This document shows, piece by piece, positions 36,095 through 45,155 of a stretch of DNA of 64,000 bases. The stretch covers positions 310,001 through 374,000 of the forward strand of contig JABLXE010000003.1 in NCBI GenBank assembly GCA_013178225.1, given 5' to 3'. The notes below the pieces were generated by a model, which ran no database searches, was not told where the DNA came from, and saw nothing but the letters and a program-made list of their open reading frames with translations. Position 1 is the stretch's first letter, and each line of letters opens with the position of its first letter. A program made the translations under genes and the position numbers. The DNA comes from Methanotrichaceae archaeon. Lineage in GTDB: Archaea; Halobacteriota; Methanosarcinia; Methanotrichales; Methanotrichaceae.

Positions 36095-36487
36095 CCGATA
36101 TTGTGGTTTGAGAATAAAAATCGCTATGCAAGCTGATCCCTAGAATCGGATCTTGATTCAGACCGTGCTCGATGGCGATCGACCTTTCGATGCATCTTTT
36201 TTTCGGCTCTAACTTTGCGGCGAGGCCCGAGAAACGGCCAACTGTTCTAGCAGATTAGATTTTATTGGGGCCATGGGTTCCACAAGCCGGACGGTTCCCG
36301 ACTCTGCACTACGATATTACCGCCACCAATCGCCTTGGTTTACGACTCCTGAAAGCTCATCCGAGGCTGACGCAGGGCCAGTAACGATAGCAGAAGGACC
36401 TGGAGAGCCAAGATTTAGATTCTTTTCAATATTTATGCGGTGGATGTAAATTACATGCATCAATGAAAAAATGGAGGGAATGAGGAT
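36095..36487. other. Intergenic region
   Basis: 393 nt between convergent genes with no supported gene or known RNA. A run of six A's at about 36465-36470 gives a T-run on the minus strand, downstream of the secreted-protein gene, which could serve as its terminator. Confidence 0.4.
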
Positions 36488-37087
36488 TTAATCCGCTTTT
36501 TCGACGTGGATGGTATTCAGGAGGTGTAAGGTTCCATCGTTCCAGGGATAAGTGGACATTATCTCACATTTCAAATGTTCGGGATCTAACAAGGGATAAT
36601 AAACCGCGAGATAAGAATCATTGATTGCTACAGCCTTGTGCTGAAATTTGCCATGCCCCACTGCACCAGTAGTGCCATCGATTTGACATGTATCTGCAAA
36701 GACGCTATTCAGGTCATCGGGATTGTTTAGTATATATAAAATCAATGTATTAATTTCATATAGTATTTGCGATTTAATGTCTTCAGCAGTTGGTATAGAT
36801 TGCGGGTCATCAAAGTATGTTAACTGAATTCGAGCAGTCTTCAGCGATTCTGTTTTATTGGTTATATCTAGTTTATATATTGTGGATAAATTTCCTGCTT
36901 TGCTTTCGTGTTCTATTGGTTCACTAATATTGAGTATATAGCTACTTTTTGGAACACCCAGATCAAAGTGCACTATATAGGGCCCCATAGCAGCACTGTC
37001 ATTCTCAGCAAATGCAGTCATGGGGATGCATAGGAGCGCTATTAATACTATTAATGATAATCTCATGGTTAATACAATTATCATCAC
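36488..37087 (-). CDS. Secreted hypothetical protein, AT-rich
   Basis: 199 residues, or 192 if ATG 37066 (MRLSLIVLIALL) is the start; neither has a ribosome-binding sequence. A clear signal peptide ends after AFAEN. The remainder is an extracellular domain with two cysteines that could form a disulfide (ADTCQ and LKCEI), and no recognised family. Base composition is much lower in GC than the surrounding genes. It lies next to the third secreted-family gene on the same strand. Confidence 0.5.
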   Translation of the reverse strand: MMIIVLTMRLSLIVLIALLCIPMTAFAENDSAAMGPYIVHFDLGVPKSSYILNISEPIEHESKAGNLSTIYKLDITNKTESLKTARIQLTYFDDPQSIPTAEDIKSQILYEINTLILYILNNPDDLNSVFADTCQIDGTTGAVGHGKFQHKAVAINDSYLAVYYPLLDPEHLKCEIMSTYPWNDGTLHLLNTIHVEKAD

Positions 37088-37238
37088 TGCAATAAACTTA
37101 ACGAAAGGAATTTTAAATCCATCACTTGTGACCGGAAAGATAGATCAGGATGCCCCTTGAATTGATATTCGGGCTTGAATTTTAGCGAATGCCCCTGCCG
37201 GGAGCTAAAAAAAGAGGAGATGGGGGACGAGCTACAAT

Positions 37239-37985
37239 TTATACGCAAGGCAGCCAGTCAACGCTGATTGCACCACACGTTGAGTTGCCCCATAGCTGGA
37301 TGAACTTCTCGATGGAGAAGACACCGGTCAGGTCCTCAACTGATCTGCCGTACTCAGCATGGCGTCCCTTCAGATTGGGCTCGGCTAAGGGATCTCTGGA
37401 CAGCCAGCCGATATGGGCGACACCGATGACGTTGCTGTTTAAGTTGGCTTCAAGAACGCCAGTGCAACATGCATTTATTGCGCCCAAATCACGGGACTCG
37501 ACACCCTTGCAGTGCAGCCTGGTTTTAACCTCGGTGGTCTTCTGCAGGTGCTCTGCGTGGGTGTACATCTCCGTCAAGACGGCACCAATCCTATAGTTCT
37601 GGACACAGAGCTTCTCTATCCACTTCTGGTCATAGGTTCCGGTCTGATACGAGACTGGCATGTACTCGAACTCGGCCTCTTTGGTGAAGTTGATGTAATC
37701 CATGGGATAGTATCCGGTTGGGTACTCGTCGGCGCATTCGTCGTAAAGCCGCCGGTAATCGCGGTTTAGCTGTCTTTCGGCCTCAAGTTCGGTCTTTTCA
37801 GTTATGACATTTCCAGAGCCGGATTCCTTCTCCACCAGCTTGGCACCCAAAAATCCGTACTGCGTGGAAACGATCATCTCAACATTCTTGTATCCAACGC
37901 CCTTGACGGACGCCTTCTCGTACATGTAATTGGCAGCGCCTGCCATGCCAATAACGACTACAGTTAAGGCTACCAATACTAGCAT
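37239..37985 (-). CDS. Secreted protein, distant relative of the 25.1/30.5 kb family
   Basis: 248 residues with an N-terminal hydrophobic segment (about 1-18) that acts as a signal peptide. It shares the pattern 'SGxG...E...' in the first third and the LTG-x-F-x-x-E-K block near the C-terminus (TGVFSIEKF against TGKFEAEKL) with the two closely related secreted proteins, plus several extra cysteines. The ATG at 37985 is 19 nt from the GGAGGG at 38005-38010; an ATT codon at 37992-37994 lies 10 nt from it, so the true start may be three codons earlier. Role unknown. Confidence 0.65.
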   Translation of the reverse strand: MLVLVALTVVVIGMAGAANYMYEKASVKGVGYKNVEMIVSTQYGFLGAKLVEKESGSGNVITEKTELEAERQLNRDYRRLYDECADEYPTGYYPMDYINFTKEAEFEYMPVSYQTGTYDQKWIEKLCVQNYRIGAVLTEMYTHAEHLQKTTEVKTRLHCKGVESRDLGAINACCTGVLEANLNSNVIGVAHIGWLSRDPLAEPNLKGRHAEYGRSVEDLTGVFSIEKFIQLWGNSTCGAISVDWLPCV

Positions 37986-38283
37986 TTTTTTAATCGTATG
38001 CGTTCCCTCCTACAATCAACGCTATAGACCAACCTCTCATTTCTTGCACATATATAATTTTATGCTATCTTATCTGTTTTTAAGCAAAGGTATATTTTTT
38101 ATTATTACTAAAAATAATAGTTTCCAAGGCAAAATAGCACGAATCCAGTATGGTTTAGTGGATGATTTAGCAACCACGGCATTCATGGTATTCGACAAAA
38201 AGCAATGAAAAGGCCCCAGTCCCATGGAGGGTTGAGAGTCAGACACTTTTAGAATCCAGGATTATTATCTGCAATAAATGGCC

Positions 38284-38493
38284 CTATAGCCCAAGATAGG
38301 ACAAGGATATGTTTGTCTCCGAGTATGTGTTTAGCTTAGCCAAATCAGCATCAACAGGCCCCCTTTTGTGATATCTTGCATGGTCTGCTTCATTGAACCA
38401 ATTTCAGGTGACTTCGGCGACGGATATTGTTTTTCCACATGCTGCAAGCTGTTGATTAGCGTCCATTAATGGGTTGAAATCGCAATCAAGCAC
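38284..38493 (-). pseudogene. Gene remnant with in-frame stop
   Basis: A 70-codon frame on the minus strand begins at GTG 38493, reads as ordinary protein for 29 codons (a stretch with MDANQQLAACGK), meets TGA at 38404-38406, and continues in the same frame for 39 more coding-looking codons (NWFNEADHARYH, then GPVDADLAKLN) to TAG. I do not recognise the family. It looks like a decayed gene fragment; a deliberate readthrough is far less likely. The surrounding 690 nt (37986-38675) otherwise hold only promoter-like AT-rich sequence. Confidence 0.3.
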
Positions 38494-38618
38494 TCATATA
38501 GAGGAGCTAAACCCATACGTCTTCGATAATGCAACCATGTTCTCCAAGCCGCCATACCTCATACACCAAGCGCAGAGGCTGCGTTTCAGCTATAAATCTG
38601 CACTAATAAAAGCAAGGA

Positions 38619-38626
38619 TTATATAT
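38619..38626 (+). promoter_or_regulatory. TATA box of the HtrA-like protease
   Basis: The ttatatat box lies about 50 nt before the ATG at 38676; a GAGGT sequence sits 12 nt before that ATG. Confidence 0.45.
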
Positions 38627-38675
38627 CATCACTATACTAACCTGAAGTTAGTAACATGCGAGGTAAGACAAAGAC

Positions 38676-39728
38676 ATGCAGATTCAAGCTCAAACCCTGC
38701 CAGAGGAGAGCCCTCCCGAGGTTGTACTCCCGCCAGCTGCCGACCTTCTGGACGCCTATTCGCAGGCCGTGATAAGTGCCTCCGAGAGGATAACTCCCGC
38801 GGTTGTAAGCGTCGAAGTGGGCCACAGATTTGCCCGCGGAAATGGAAGGCCCATGAGCGGCCGGGAAGTCCGCGGAAACGGCTCCGGTTTCATCTTCAGG
38901 CCTGACGGCTATATTCTCACCAACAGCCACGTGGTGAGAAACGCAAATACCATTGAGGTGGTCCTGTCTGACGGACGGAAGCTTCCGGCAGACCTGGTGG
39001 GCGATGATCCCTACACCGACCTGGCGGTGATCAGGATCGATGCCTCTGATCTCTGCACAGCCAGGTTTGCAGACTCCCGGTCCCTGAAGGTGGGCCAGCT
39101 GGTAATCGCTATCGGCAATCCGTTTGGCTTCCAGTGCACCATCACCTCCGGAGTGGTCAGCGCTGTGGGCCGGTCACTTCGAACTGATTCCGGAAGGATG
39201 GTGGACGGCGTGATCCAGACCGACGCTGCTCTGAATCCCGGCAACTCCGGAGGCCCTCTGATCACCTCCCGCGGAGAAGTCGTGGGAGTCAACACTGCCA
39301 TCATCTATCCCGCCCAGGGAATATGCTTCGCCATCCCGGCCCACGTGGCCGAGTTCGTGGCCCAGAAACTGATCGAGAACGGCCGCATCAGGCGCGGCTA
39401 TATAGGCATGGCCGGATTCGATCTGGCTCCAGACAGCCACCTGATAAAGTCCTGGAACCTTTCCACTGAGAAGGGTATTCTGGTCGTTCAGGTAAAGGCC
39501 AAAGGACCCGCCGACCGGGCAGGACTCATGAGAGGCGACGTGATCGTGGCCTTTGAGGGACAGGAGGTCGGCAGCATCGATGACCTTCACCGCCAGCTAT
39601 CCGAGGACCGGATAGGACTGAAATCAGAGCTTTCAGTTATGCGGGGAAGCGAGAAGGTGACCCTTCCGGTCGTGCCCGAGGAGCTGAAGGCCGATACCGG
39701 GGCCGGGCACCTGGTCATAGAGAAGTGA
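38676..39728 (+). CDS. HtrA/DegP-like trypsin-type serine protease with PDZ domain
   Basis: 350 residues. A chymotrypsin-fold protease domain (about 35-230) carries the complete triad: His85 in TNSHVV, Asp115 in YTDLAVI, Ser191 in NPGNSGGPL. A C-terminal PDZ domain (about 245-335, KGILVVQVKAKGPADRAGL) completes the HtrA layout. There is no signal peptide or membrane anchor, so this copy is probably cytoplasmic, unusual for a family mostly acting outside. It would degrade or chaperone misfolded protein. Confidence 0.92.
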   Translation: MQIQAQTLPEESPPEVVLPPAADLLDAYSQAVISASERITPAVVSVEVGHRFARGNGRPMSGREVRGNGSGFIFRPDGYILTNSHVVRNANTIEVVLSDGRKLPADLVGDDPYTDLAVIRIDASDLCTARFADSRSLKVGQLVIAIGNPFGFQCTITSGVVSAVGRSLRTDSGRMVDGVIQTDAALNPGNSGGPLITSRGEVVGVNTAIIYPAQGICFAIPAHVAEFVAQKLIENGRIRRGYIGMAGFDLAPDSHLIKSWNLSTEKGILVVQVKAKGPADRAGLMRGDVIVAFEGQEVGSIDDLHRQLSEDRIGLKSELSVMRGSEKVTLPVVPEELKADTGAGHLVIEK

Positions 39729-40008
39729 AGCAGAAAGGTGAAGGGGTCCCATTTCCCGACTCCTTCGCAAAACTCCCTTTTTCCCTCAGTCCGTGCTGAC
39801 CTAAAGCCCCAAGCACTTTTCCTGAGATCGAAGATATTTCCGTGATTGCCACGAGTCAGTCTATATTGTCAGTCTTTATTAAATCTGCATTGATTCTGCA
39901 TTATGTATATTTTCAGCTAGCCGTTACACTACAACCCATAAGGTCTGCATAAATTAGTTATAACAGTATTGATAATATTATTCGTAATATTAATGTGAGG
40001 AGAAGACC

Positions 40009-40761
40009 ATGAAAGCGTCAATTCTGTTCAGTCTGATGATAGCCCTGATAAGCATCGCCGGATGCCTGGAGATGGAGAACCCCGCTCCTACGGCAGTTGA
40101 GAACGAGAGCCTTGAGATTTCAAGCGGAGGCCAGAACTACCCAGCCTATCTGGCAGCGCCCGCCGGAGGAGGGCCCTGGCCTGCAGTAGTCCTCATCCAT
40201 TCCTTCAACGGCCTGGAACCGGGATACAGGACCATGGCCGAAGAACTGGCAGGGGAAGGCTTCGTGGTAATTGCTCCGCAGTGGCAGACCTTCAACCGCA
40301 CTCCCGCTGATGCGGTGGTAGGACAGCTCATATCGGACTCCGTGGCCGCTCTGAAGGAAAGAGAGGACGTCGACTCCGAGCGTCTGGGGCTGACCGGATT
40401 TTGTGCCGGAGGCAGGTACACCATGCTCTTCCTTCCCCAGATGAAGGACTTTGGCTCCGGCCTGGCCTGGTACGGCTTTCCCTACTCGGGTGGCTTCAAC
40501 AATGAGACGCTGCCCGCCAATCTGGTCTCCCAGCTGGACTCTCCCATGCTGATCATCCACGGCACCAGAGACCAGGCCAGCCCGGTCGAAGACATATTCC
40601 GGTATGCAATGGCTCTGGACAGGGGTAACAAATACTTCGAGATGAAGATCTACCAGGGAGAGCCGCACGGGTTCATGATCGAGGACGGACAGCTCTCGCA
40701 GAGCTTCCCGGCCCAGGATGCCTTCGCCCAGATGGCCAGCTTCTTCAACCGCACCCTGTAA
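40009..40761 (+). CDS. Dienelactone hydrolase family lipoprotein
   Basis: 250 residues. A signal peptide ends in the lipobox SIAGC, so the protein is lipid-anchored outside. The alpha/beta-hydrolase core shows nucleophile cysteine in GFCAGG, Asp in HGTRDQASP and His in GEPHGFMI, the DLH-type triad with Cys. The fold binds a variety of ester or lactone substrates; the true one is unknown. Its leader is AT-rich with gaggag before the ATG. Confidence 0.88.
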   Translation: MKASILFSLMIALISIAGCLEMENPAPTAVENESLEISSGGQNYPAYLAAPAGGGPWPAVVLIHSFNGLEPGYRTMAEELAGEGFVVIAPQWQTFNRTPADAVVGQLISDSVAALKEREDVDSERLGLTGFCAGGRYTMLFLPQMKDFGSGLAWYGFPYSGGFNNETLPANLVSQLDSPMLIIHGTRDQASPVEDIFRYAMALDRGNKYFEMKIYQGEPHGFMIEDGQLSQSFPAQDAFAQMASFFNRTL

Positions 40762-40915
40762 GACCTCCAGGCCATCACCTTTTTAGAGGATCGATTCGGA
40801 CCTTTGCGGTCCTTGATGGGGGCGCAGAAGGTAATGGGCGTAGAGGGCAATGGGGCAAGAGGGATTGAGGATTATTGAGGATTGCCGCCCGGGCGCAGGG
40901 TTCTAATACTATGTA

Positions 40916-40936
40916 ACTGACTTACACTCAGTCAGT
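40916..40936. promoter_or_regulatory. Inverted repeat, likely operator of the TetR regulator
   Basis: ACTGACT (40916-40922) and AGTCAGT (40930-40936) are a perfect 7-bp inverted repeat with a 7-nt spacer. It ends 6 nt before the regulator's ATG, where a bound repressor would block transcription or translation initiation. TetR-family operators are commonly such palindromes. Confidence 0.65.
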
Positions 40937-40942
40937 GAAACT

Positions 40943-41644
40943 ATGGCCGCCAAAAGAGTGACAAAAGATCCTGAAGAGAGAAAATGCGAGCTGATCGATG
41001 CCGCAGAACGGCTTTTCGCTTCCCGGGGCTATGAAGAGACCGCCATTAGCGAGATCGTGAAGGAGGTGAAGGTCTCTCAGGGGGCCTTTTACTACTATTT
41101 CCAGTCCAAGGAGGACGTACTGGTGGCGGTCATCAAAAAGAACATGCTGCAGATGGAGCAGGATGTGAGAGCCGTCGCCGGCCGGGACGACCTGGAAGAC
41201 CCGGAAAAGCTGAACCTGATCTTCAACCGCTTCATGGACCTGGGAATCTCTGGAAGACAGACGTTCACCTACATCCACCAGCACAAGAGCCCCACCATGC
41301 ACCGGAAGCTGATGTCGGACAACCCCCTGGCCAGGATCGCTCCCCTGGTTGCAGGCGTGATCGCTCACGGAAAGGCAGAGGGACGCTTTCAGGTGGATCA
41401 TCCGCTCGAAAACGCCACCTTGCTGCTGATCCTGCTCGGCTCCTCGCTGCACGCTTTCTACAAACTGGAAAGCCGCCAGGGAGCAGGGTCTATAGGCCGG
41501 CAGGAGACAGACGGACTATCCCTGAACAGGATGCGTCTGGCTCTCGAAGACATGCTCACCAAGGTACTGGGGTCCCAGGACTACCGGTTCAAGCTAGAGG
41601 CCTGGGAGAGCAAGAATTTCGTTGAAGGTGAATCTCACAATTGA
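40943..41644 (+). CDS. TetR family transcriptional regulator
   Basis: 233 residues. The N-terminal DNA-binding helix-turn-helix is visible as LIDAAERLFASRGYEETAISEIV then KEVKVSQGAFYYYFQSKEDVLVAV, the TetR signature. The C-terminal ligand-binding part is helical. It heads an operon of two efflux systems and its own start overlaps the palindrome at 40916-40936, so it probably represses the cluster until an exported compound binds. Start codon ATG 40943; the stop overlaps the next ATG by 1 nt. Confidence 0.95.
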   Translation: MAAKRVTKDPEERKCELIDAAERLFASRGYEETAISEIVKEVKVSQGAFYYYFQSKEDVLVAVIKKNMLQMEQDVRAVAGRDDLEDPEKLNLIFNRFMDLGISGRQTFTYIHQHKSPTMHRKLMSDNPLARIAPLVAGVIAHGKAEGRFQVDHPLENATLLLILLGSSLHAFYKLESRQGAGSIGRQETDGLSLNRMRLALEDMLTKVLGSQDYRFKLEAWESKNFVEGESHN

Positions 41645-42699
41645 TGCCGAGTGATAAGATGGATAAAGTGCAGTCAACGGGCGGACATGGGCTCGATTCA
41701 AGTTCGGATGCGGCCATAATCATGCAGGGCTTGAGCAAGAGGTTCGGAGAGCTTCAGGCCGTTGATTCGGTCGATCTGAGGATTGAGAAGGGAGAGCTGT
41801 TCGGACTGCTGGGGCCCAACGGAGCCGGCAAGAGCACTATCATCAAGATGCTCACCACCATGCTGGCACCCTCAGGCGGCCTGGCCCGGGTCTGGGGCCA
41901 CGATATAGCCAAAGAGAGGAATGCAGTCAGATCTTCGATAGGCGTGGTCTTTCAGGACCCGGCCCTGGACGACATGCTCACCGGCAGGGAGAACCTGGAC
42001 TTTCACGGCCGCATGTACGGCATGGACGGCCCGCTGCGAAAGAAGAGAATCGAAGAGGTCCTGCAGCTGGTCGATCTCAGCGACAGGGCTGATGTGAAAG
42101 TCCAGAACTACTCAGGAGGCATGCAGAGAAGGCTGGAGATCGCCAGGGGACTGATGCACCACCCGCACGTCCTGTTCCTGGATGAGCCCACCCTGGGCCT
42201 GGATGCCCAGACCAGGAGGTACATCTGGCAGTACATCCGGGATTTAAACCTGAAGGAGGGGGTCACCATCGTCCTCACCACTCACTATATGGAAGAGGCG
42301 GACAGCCTCTGCGACCGGGTGGCCATAATCGACAAGGGCCGGATCGTGGCCCTGGACACGCCGGAAAACCTCAAAGACATGATCGGAGCCGACGTAATCA
42401 CCCTGAATATCCAGGAGGACGGCCAGGAGCTGCTGAAATCGCTGAAGGCCCTTCCCTGGGTAAGCTCAGTAGACAGCGCCAACGGCAGCACAGAGATCAT
42501 GGTCGACCATGCCCAGTCTCGAATTCCGGAGGTGATGGCACTGGCCTGCAAGACCCAGGTGATCGTCAAGACCGTGGGCCTTCACGAGCCCACCCTGGAG
42601 GACGTATTTCTCAAGTTCACCGGCAAGAAGATTAGGGCGGAAGGCGCGGCCGTCAATATGAAGGCCATGATGCCCCCAGGGCACAGGAGGCGGAGATGA
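41644..42699 (+). CDS. ABC exporter ATPase, DrrA-type
   Basis: 351 residues. Walker A GPNGAGKST, signature YSGGMQRRLEIARGL, Walker B VLFLDEPTLGLD and the H-loop TTHYMEEADSLCDR are complete. The C-terminal extension of about 100 residues with IRAEGAAV matches the DUF4162-type tail of drug/daunorubicin exporter ATPases. It overlaps the permease start by 4 nt, so the two form one exporter. The cargo is unknown; lipids, drugs or surface material are typical. Confidence 0.93.
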   Translation: MPSDKMDKVQSTGGHGLDSSSDAAIIMQGLSKRFGELQAVDSVDLRIEKGELFGLLGPNGAGKSTIIKMLTTMLAPSGGLARVWGHDIAKERNAVRSSIGVVFQDPALDDMLTGRENLDFHGRMYGMDGPLRKKRIEEVLQLVDLSDRADVKVQNYSGGMQRRLEIARGLMHHPHVLFLDEPTLGLDAQTRRYIWQYIRDLNLKEGVTIVLTTHYMEEADSLCDRVAIIDKGRIVALDTPENLKDMIGADVITLNIQEDGQELLKSLKALPWVSSVDSANGSTEIMVDHAQSRIPEVMALACKTQVIVKTVGLHEPTLEDVFLKFTGKKIRAEGAAVNMKAMMPPGHRRRR

Positions 42700-43466
42700 T
42701 AAGAGACGCCTACGCCGTCTACAGCATCTGGCTGCGAGAGATGCTGCGCTTCTTCAGGCTCAAGAGCAGGGTTATCGGGTCCATAGGAGCGCCCTTCTTC
42801 TTCCTGGCCTTCCTGACCATGGGCTTTGGGCCGGTCTCCTCCATGCCCGGAATTCCCGAAGGCATGGACTACGTGAGCTATCTCACGCCGGGCATCATCG
42901 GGATGACGCTCCTCTTCTCCTCCACCTTTGCCGGACTATCAGTGCTCTGGGACCGGGAGTTCGGATTCTTAAAGGAGATCATGGTCGCGCCGGTATCCCG
43001 CATATCCATAGTGCTGGGAAGGACATCGGGAGGTGTCACCACGGCCATTATGCAGGCGTCGATCATACTCATATCGGGAATTCTGCTGGGGATGAGCGTT
43101 CCCACGCTATCCGGGCTGCTGCTGTCGGTGGTCTTCATGATACTGATAGCTTCCGCCTTCATCGGCCTGGGACTGGCCTTCGCCTCCAAGATGGAGGACA
43201 TGTCGGGCTTCAGCCTGATCATGAACTTCCTGATCTTTCCCCTGTTCTTCCTCTCGGGTGCGCTCTTTCCCGTCGACCGGTTTCCGGCAGCGGTGAGGAT
43301 GCTCTCCTACCTAAACCCGCTCACCTACGGCGTGGACGGCCTGAGGTACAGCCTGATTGGTGTCAGCGCCTTTCCCCCAGCGCTGGACCTGGGCCTCCTG
43401 CTGCTCTTCTGTGCCCTCATGCTGGGAATCGGCGCCTATCTCTTCGAGATCAGCGAGGTGAAGTGA
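42696..43466 (+). CDS. ABC-2 type exporter permease, DrrB-type
   Basis: 256 residues with about six membrane helices and a conserved region GFLKEIMVAPVSRISIVLGRT between the second and third, typical of ABC-2 permeases such as DrrB/NodJ; PLFFLSGALFPVDRFP and LNPLTYGVDGLRY match the C-terminal half. It pairs with the upstream ATPase and overlaps the next ATPase gene by 1 nt. Confidence 0.93.
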   Translation: MIRDAYAVYSIWLREMLRFFRLKSRVIGSIGAPFFFLAFLTMGFGPVSSMPGIPEGMDYVSYLTPGIIGMTLLFSSTFAGLSVLWDREFGFLKEIMVAPVSRISIVLGRTSGGVTTAIMQASIILISGILLGMSVPTLSGLLLSVVFMILIASAFIGLGLAFASKMEDMSGFSLIMNFLIFPLFFLSGALFPVDRFPAAVRMLSYLNPLTYGVDGLRYSLIGVSAFPPALDLGLLLLFCALMLGIGAYLFEISEVK

Positions 43467-44200
43467 TGGCAAAAAGCGCCGGTCCCGGAGGAGAAGACGG
43501 CTTGAACGCCGCTCAGACCGCCGATGATGTGGTGGTGCTGGAGAAGATTGAGAAGTCCTTCCGCGTAGGAGAGAGCTGGGTTTCGGTCCTGAAGGGAATA
43601 GACCTGGCAATCGCCAGAGGCGAGTTTGTGGCCCTCATGGGACCGTCCGGAAGCGGCAAGTCCACGCTTATGAACATCGTGGGCTGCCTGGATAAGCCGA
43701 CCAGCGGAAGGTATTTGCTGCTGGGACGTGACGTGAGCAGCCTTTCCGAGGACGAGCTGGCCAGAGTCCGGAGAAAAGAGCTGGGCTTCATATTCCAGAC
43801 CTTCAACCTGATCGGCAGGGTCTCGGTCTTAAAGAACGTGGAGATGCCCATGGTCCTCTGCGAGATGCCCAAAGACCAGAGGCGGGCCCGGGCCCTGGAG
43901 CTTCTGGAAAACGTGGGCCTTGCTCACCGCGTGGACTACAGTCCGATCAACCTCTCAGGAGGGGAACGGCAGAGGGTAGCTATCGCCAGGGCGCTGGCCA
44001 ACGATCCCGACATCATAATTGCCGATGAGCCTACCGGCAACCTTGATCTGAAGAGCAGTGATGAGGTAATGAGAATTATGAATCACCTTAACCAAGAGGG
44101 TCGGACCATCATCATGGTCACCCACAACCCGGAGATAACCGAGCACTGCAGCCGGGTGATCCGGCTAAGAGACGGAAAGATCGTGGAGGATGCTCCATGA
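43466..44200 (+). CDS. ABC transporter ATPase, MacB/LolD type
   Basis: 244 residues. Walker A GPSGSGKST, signature LSGGERQRVAIARAL, Walker B IIADEPTGNLD and the H-loop VTHNPEI. These are the features of the MacB/LolD/FtsE group of ATPases, which power mechanotransmission through FtsX-like permeases rather than classic transport. The matching permease is at 45156-46373, separated by a membrane-anchored extracellular protein; GAGGTGA lies just before the ATG. Confidence 0.93.
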   Translation: MAKSAGPGGEDGLNAAQTADDVVVLEKIEKSFRVGESWVSVLKGIDLAIARGEFVALMGPSGSGKSTLMNIVGCLDKPTSGRYLLLGRDVSSLSEDELARVRRKELGFIFQTFNLIGRVSVLKNVEMPMVLCEMPKDQRRARALELLENVGLAHRVDYSPINLSGGERQRVAIARALANDPDIIIADEPTGNLDLKSSDEVMRIMNHLNQEGRTIIMVTHNPEITEHCSRVIRLRDGKIVEDAP

Positions 44201-45072
44201 GAACGGCATCTCTGGCCAGCCTGATGGTCCTGCTGGCGGCTCTATCAACCGCAGTTCCGGTCACGGCTTCCTATATCTATTTCATGCCGGTGATCGTGCA
44301 GTCGTCTTCGTCCCCAGAGGTGCTGATGCCCGGCGACTCCGCCATCCTGACCATCGTCATGGAAAACGGAGCCGCTTCGTACGGAGCCGGGGGTGAAAAT
44401 GCCCGCGACCAGACCCTATCCACTCCCGTTAACAGCACCAGCCTCAAAGGGACTTCCGAGATAGAGGTTCTGAGCAGCGATTACAGCGACATCGGCATGA
44501 TAGGGCCAAATGACAACGTGGTGCTCTACTACAAGATCCGGGCCAACGACAGCCTGCCCGACGGAACCTACTTCCTGGATTTCAACGTCAAAGCCGGATA
44601 CGACGGGGTCCAGATCGGCCGCAAGATCCCGATAAAAGTCGATTCGTCGGGGGTGAGTCTCTCCCGGGCCGAGCTTCCGTCACAGGGAAGCATAAGCCTG
44701 GACGTGGCCAACCCCAGGGACAACAGCCTCAGCGCGGTCTCGATTATCCCTTCGGCCAGTGGAGTGGTCTTCTCGCCTGAAGAGTACTACATCGGCTCCA
44801 TGGACCCGGATGAGGTCTTCACCATCAGCTTTGCCTTAAGCTCCCAGAATCCGACAACCGAGCTGAAAGGGCCGATCAACCTGAGCTTCAGCTCCAAGTT
44901 CAAGAACGGCGAGAACTGGCATCAGTCGGACAGCTATGGCACAACCTATGATCCCCTTCCCGCAAAGTCAGACGGAAGTCCGGTAGCCCTTCTGGGTGCG
45001 GGAGCGCTGGCCCTGGTCCTGGTGGGCGGGTATCTCTACTGGAAGAGAAAGCTGCCCTTCAAGAGGGGCTAA
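44197..45072 (+). CDS. Secreted, C-terminally anchored protein of an ABC exporter (COG1361-like)
   Basis: 291 residues. A signal peptide (about 1-24) and a C-terminal membrane helix (GAGALALVLVGGYLYW) followed by a basic tail bracket an extracellular beta-sandwich region of NEW3/COG1361 character, with SPEVLMPGDSAILTIVMENG and PDEVFTISFAL strand patterns. In archaea such proteins sit between LolD- and FtsX-like genes and likely act as the external adaptor. It overlaps the ATPase gene by 4 nt. Confidence 0.75.
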   Translation: MRTASLASLMVLLAALSTAVPVTASYIYFMPVIVQSSSSPEVLMPGDSAILTIVMENGAASYGAGGENARDQTLSTPVNSTSLKGTSEIEVLSSDYSDIGMIGPNDNVVLYYKIRANDSLPDGTYFLDFNVKAGYDGVQIGRKIPIKVDSSGVSLSRAELPSQGSISLDVANPRDNSLSAVSIIPSASGVVFSPEEYYIGSMDPDEVFTISFALSSQNPTTELKGPINLSFSSKFKNGENWHQSDSYGTTYDPLPAKSDGSPVALLGAGALALVLVGGYLYWKRKLPFKRG

Positions 45073-45155
45073 ATGGCTCCATGCCGGAACGACCCCGCTA
45101 GACTGCCTGCTGAGGGGAGAGGTCAATTGCAGTTTGTCCGGGGGGTGACCAGGGC

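Noticed and set aside
38474-38905. 143-codon plus-strand frame upstream of the HtrA-like gene
   Set aside because: Its second half is out-of-frame HtrA coding sequence and it has no ribosome-binding site.
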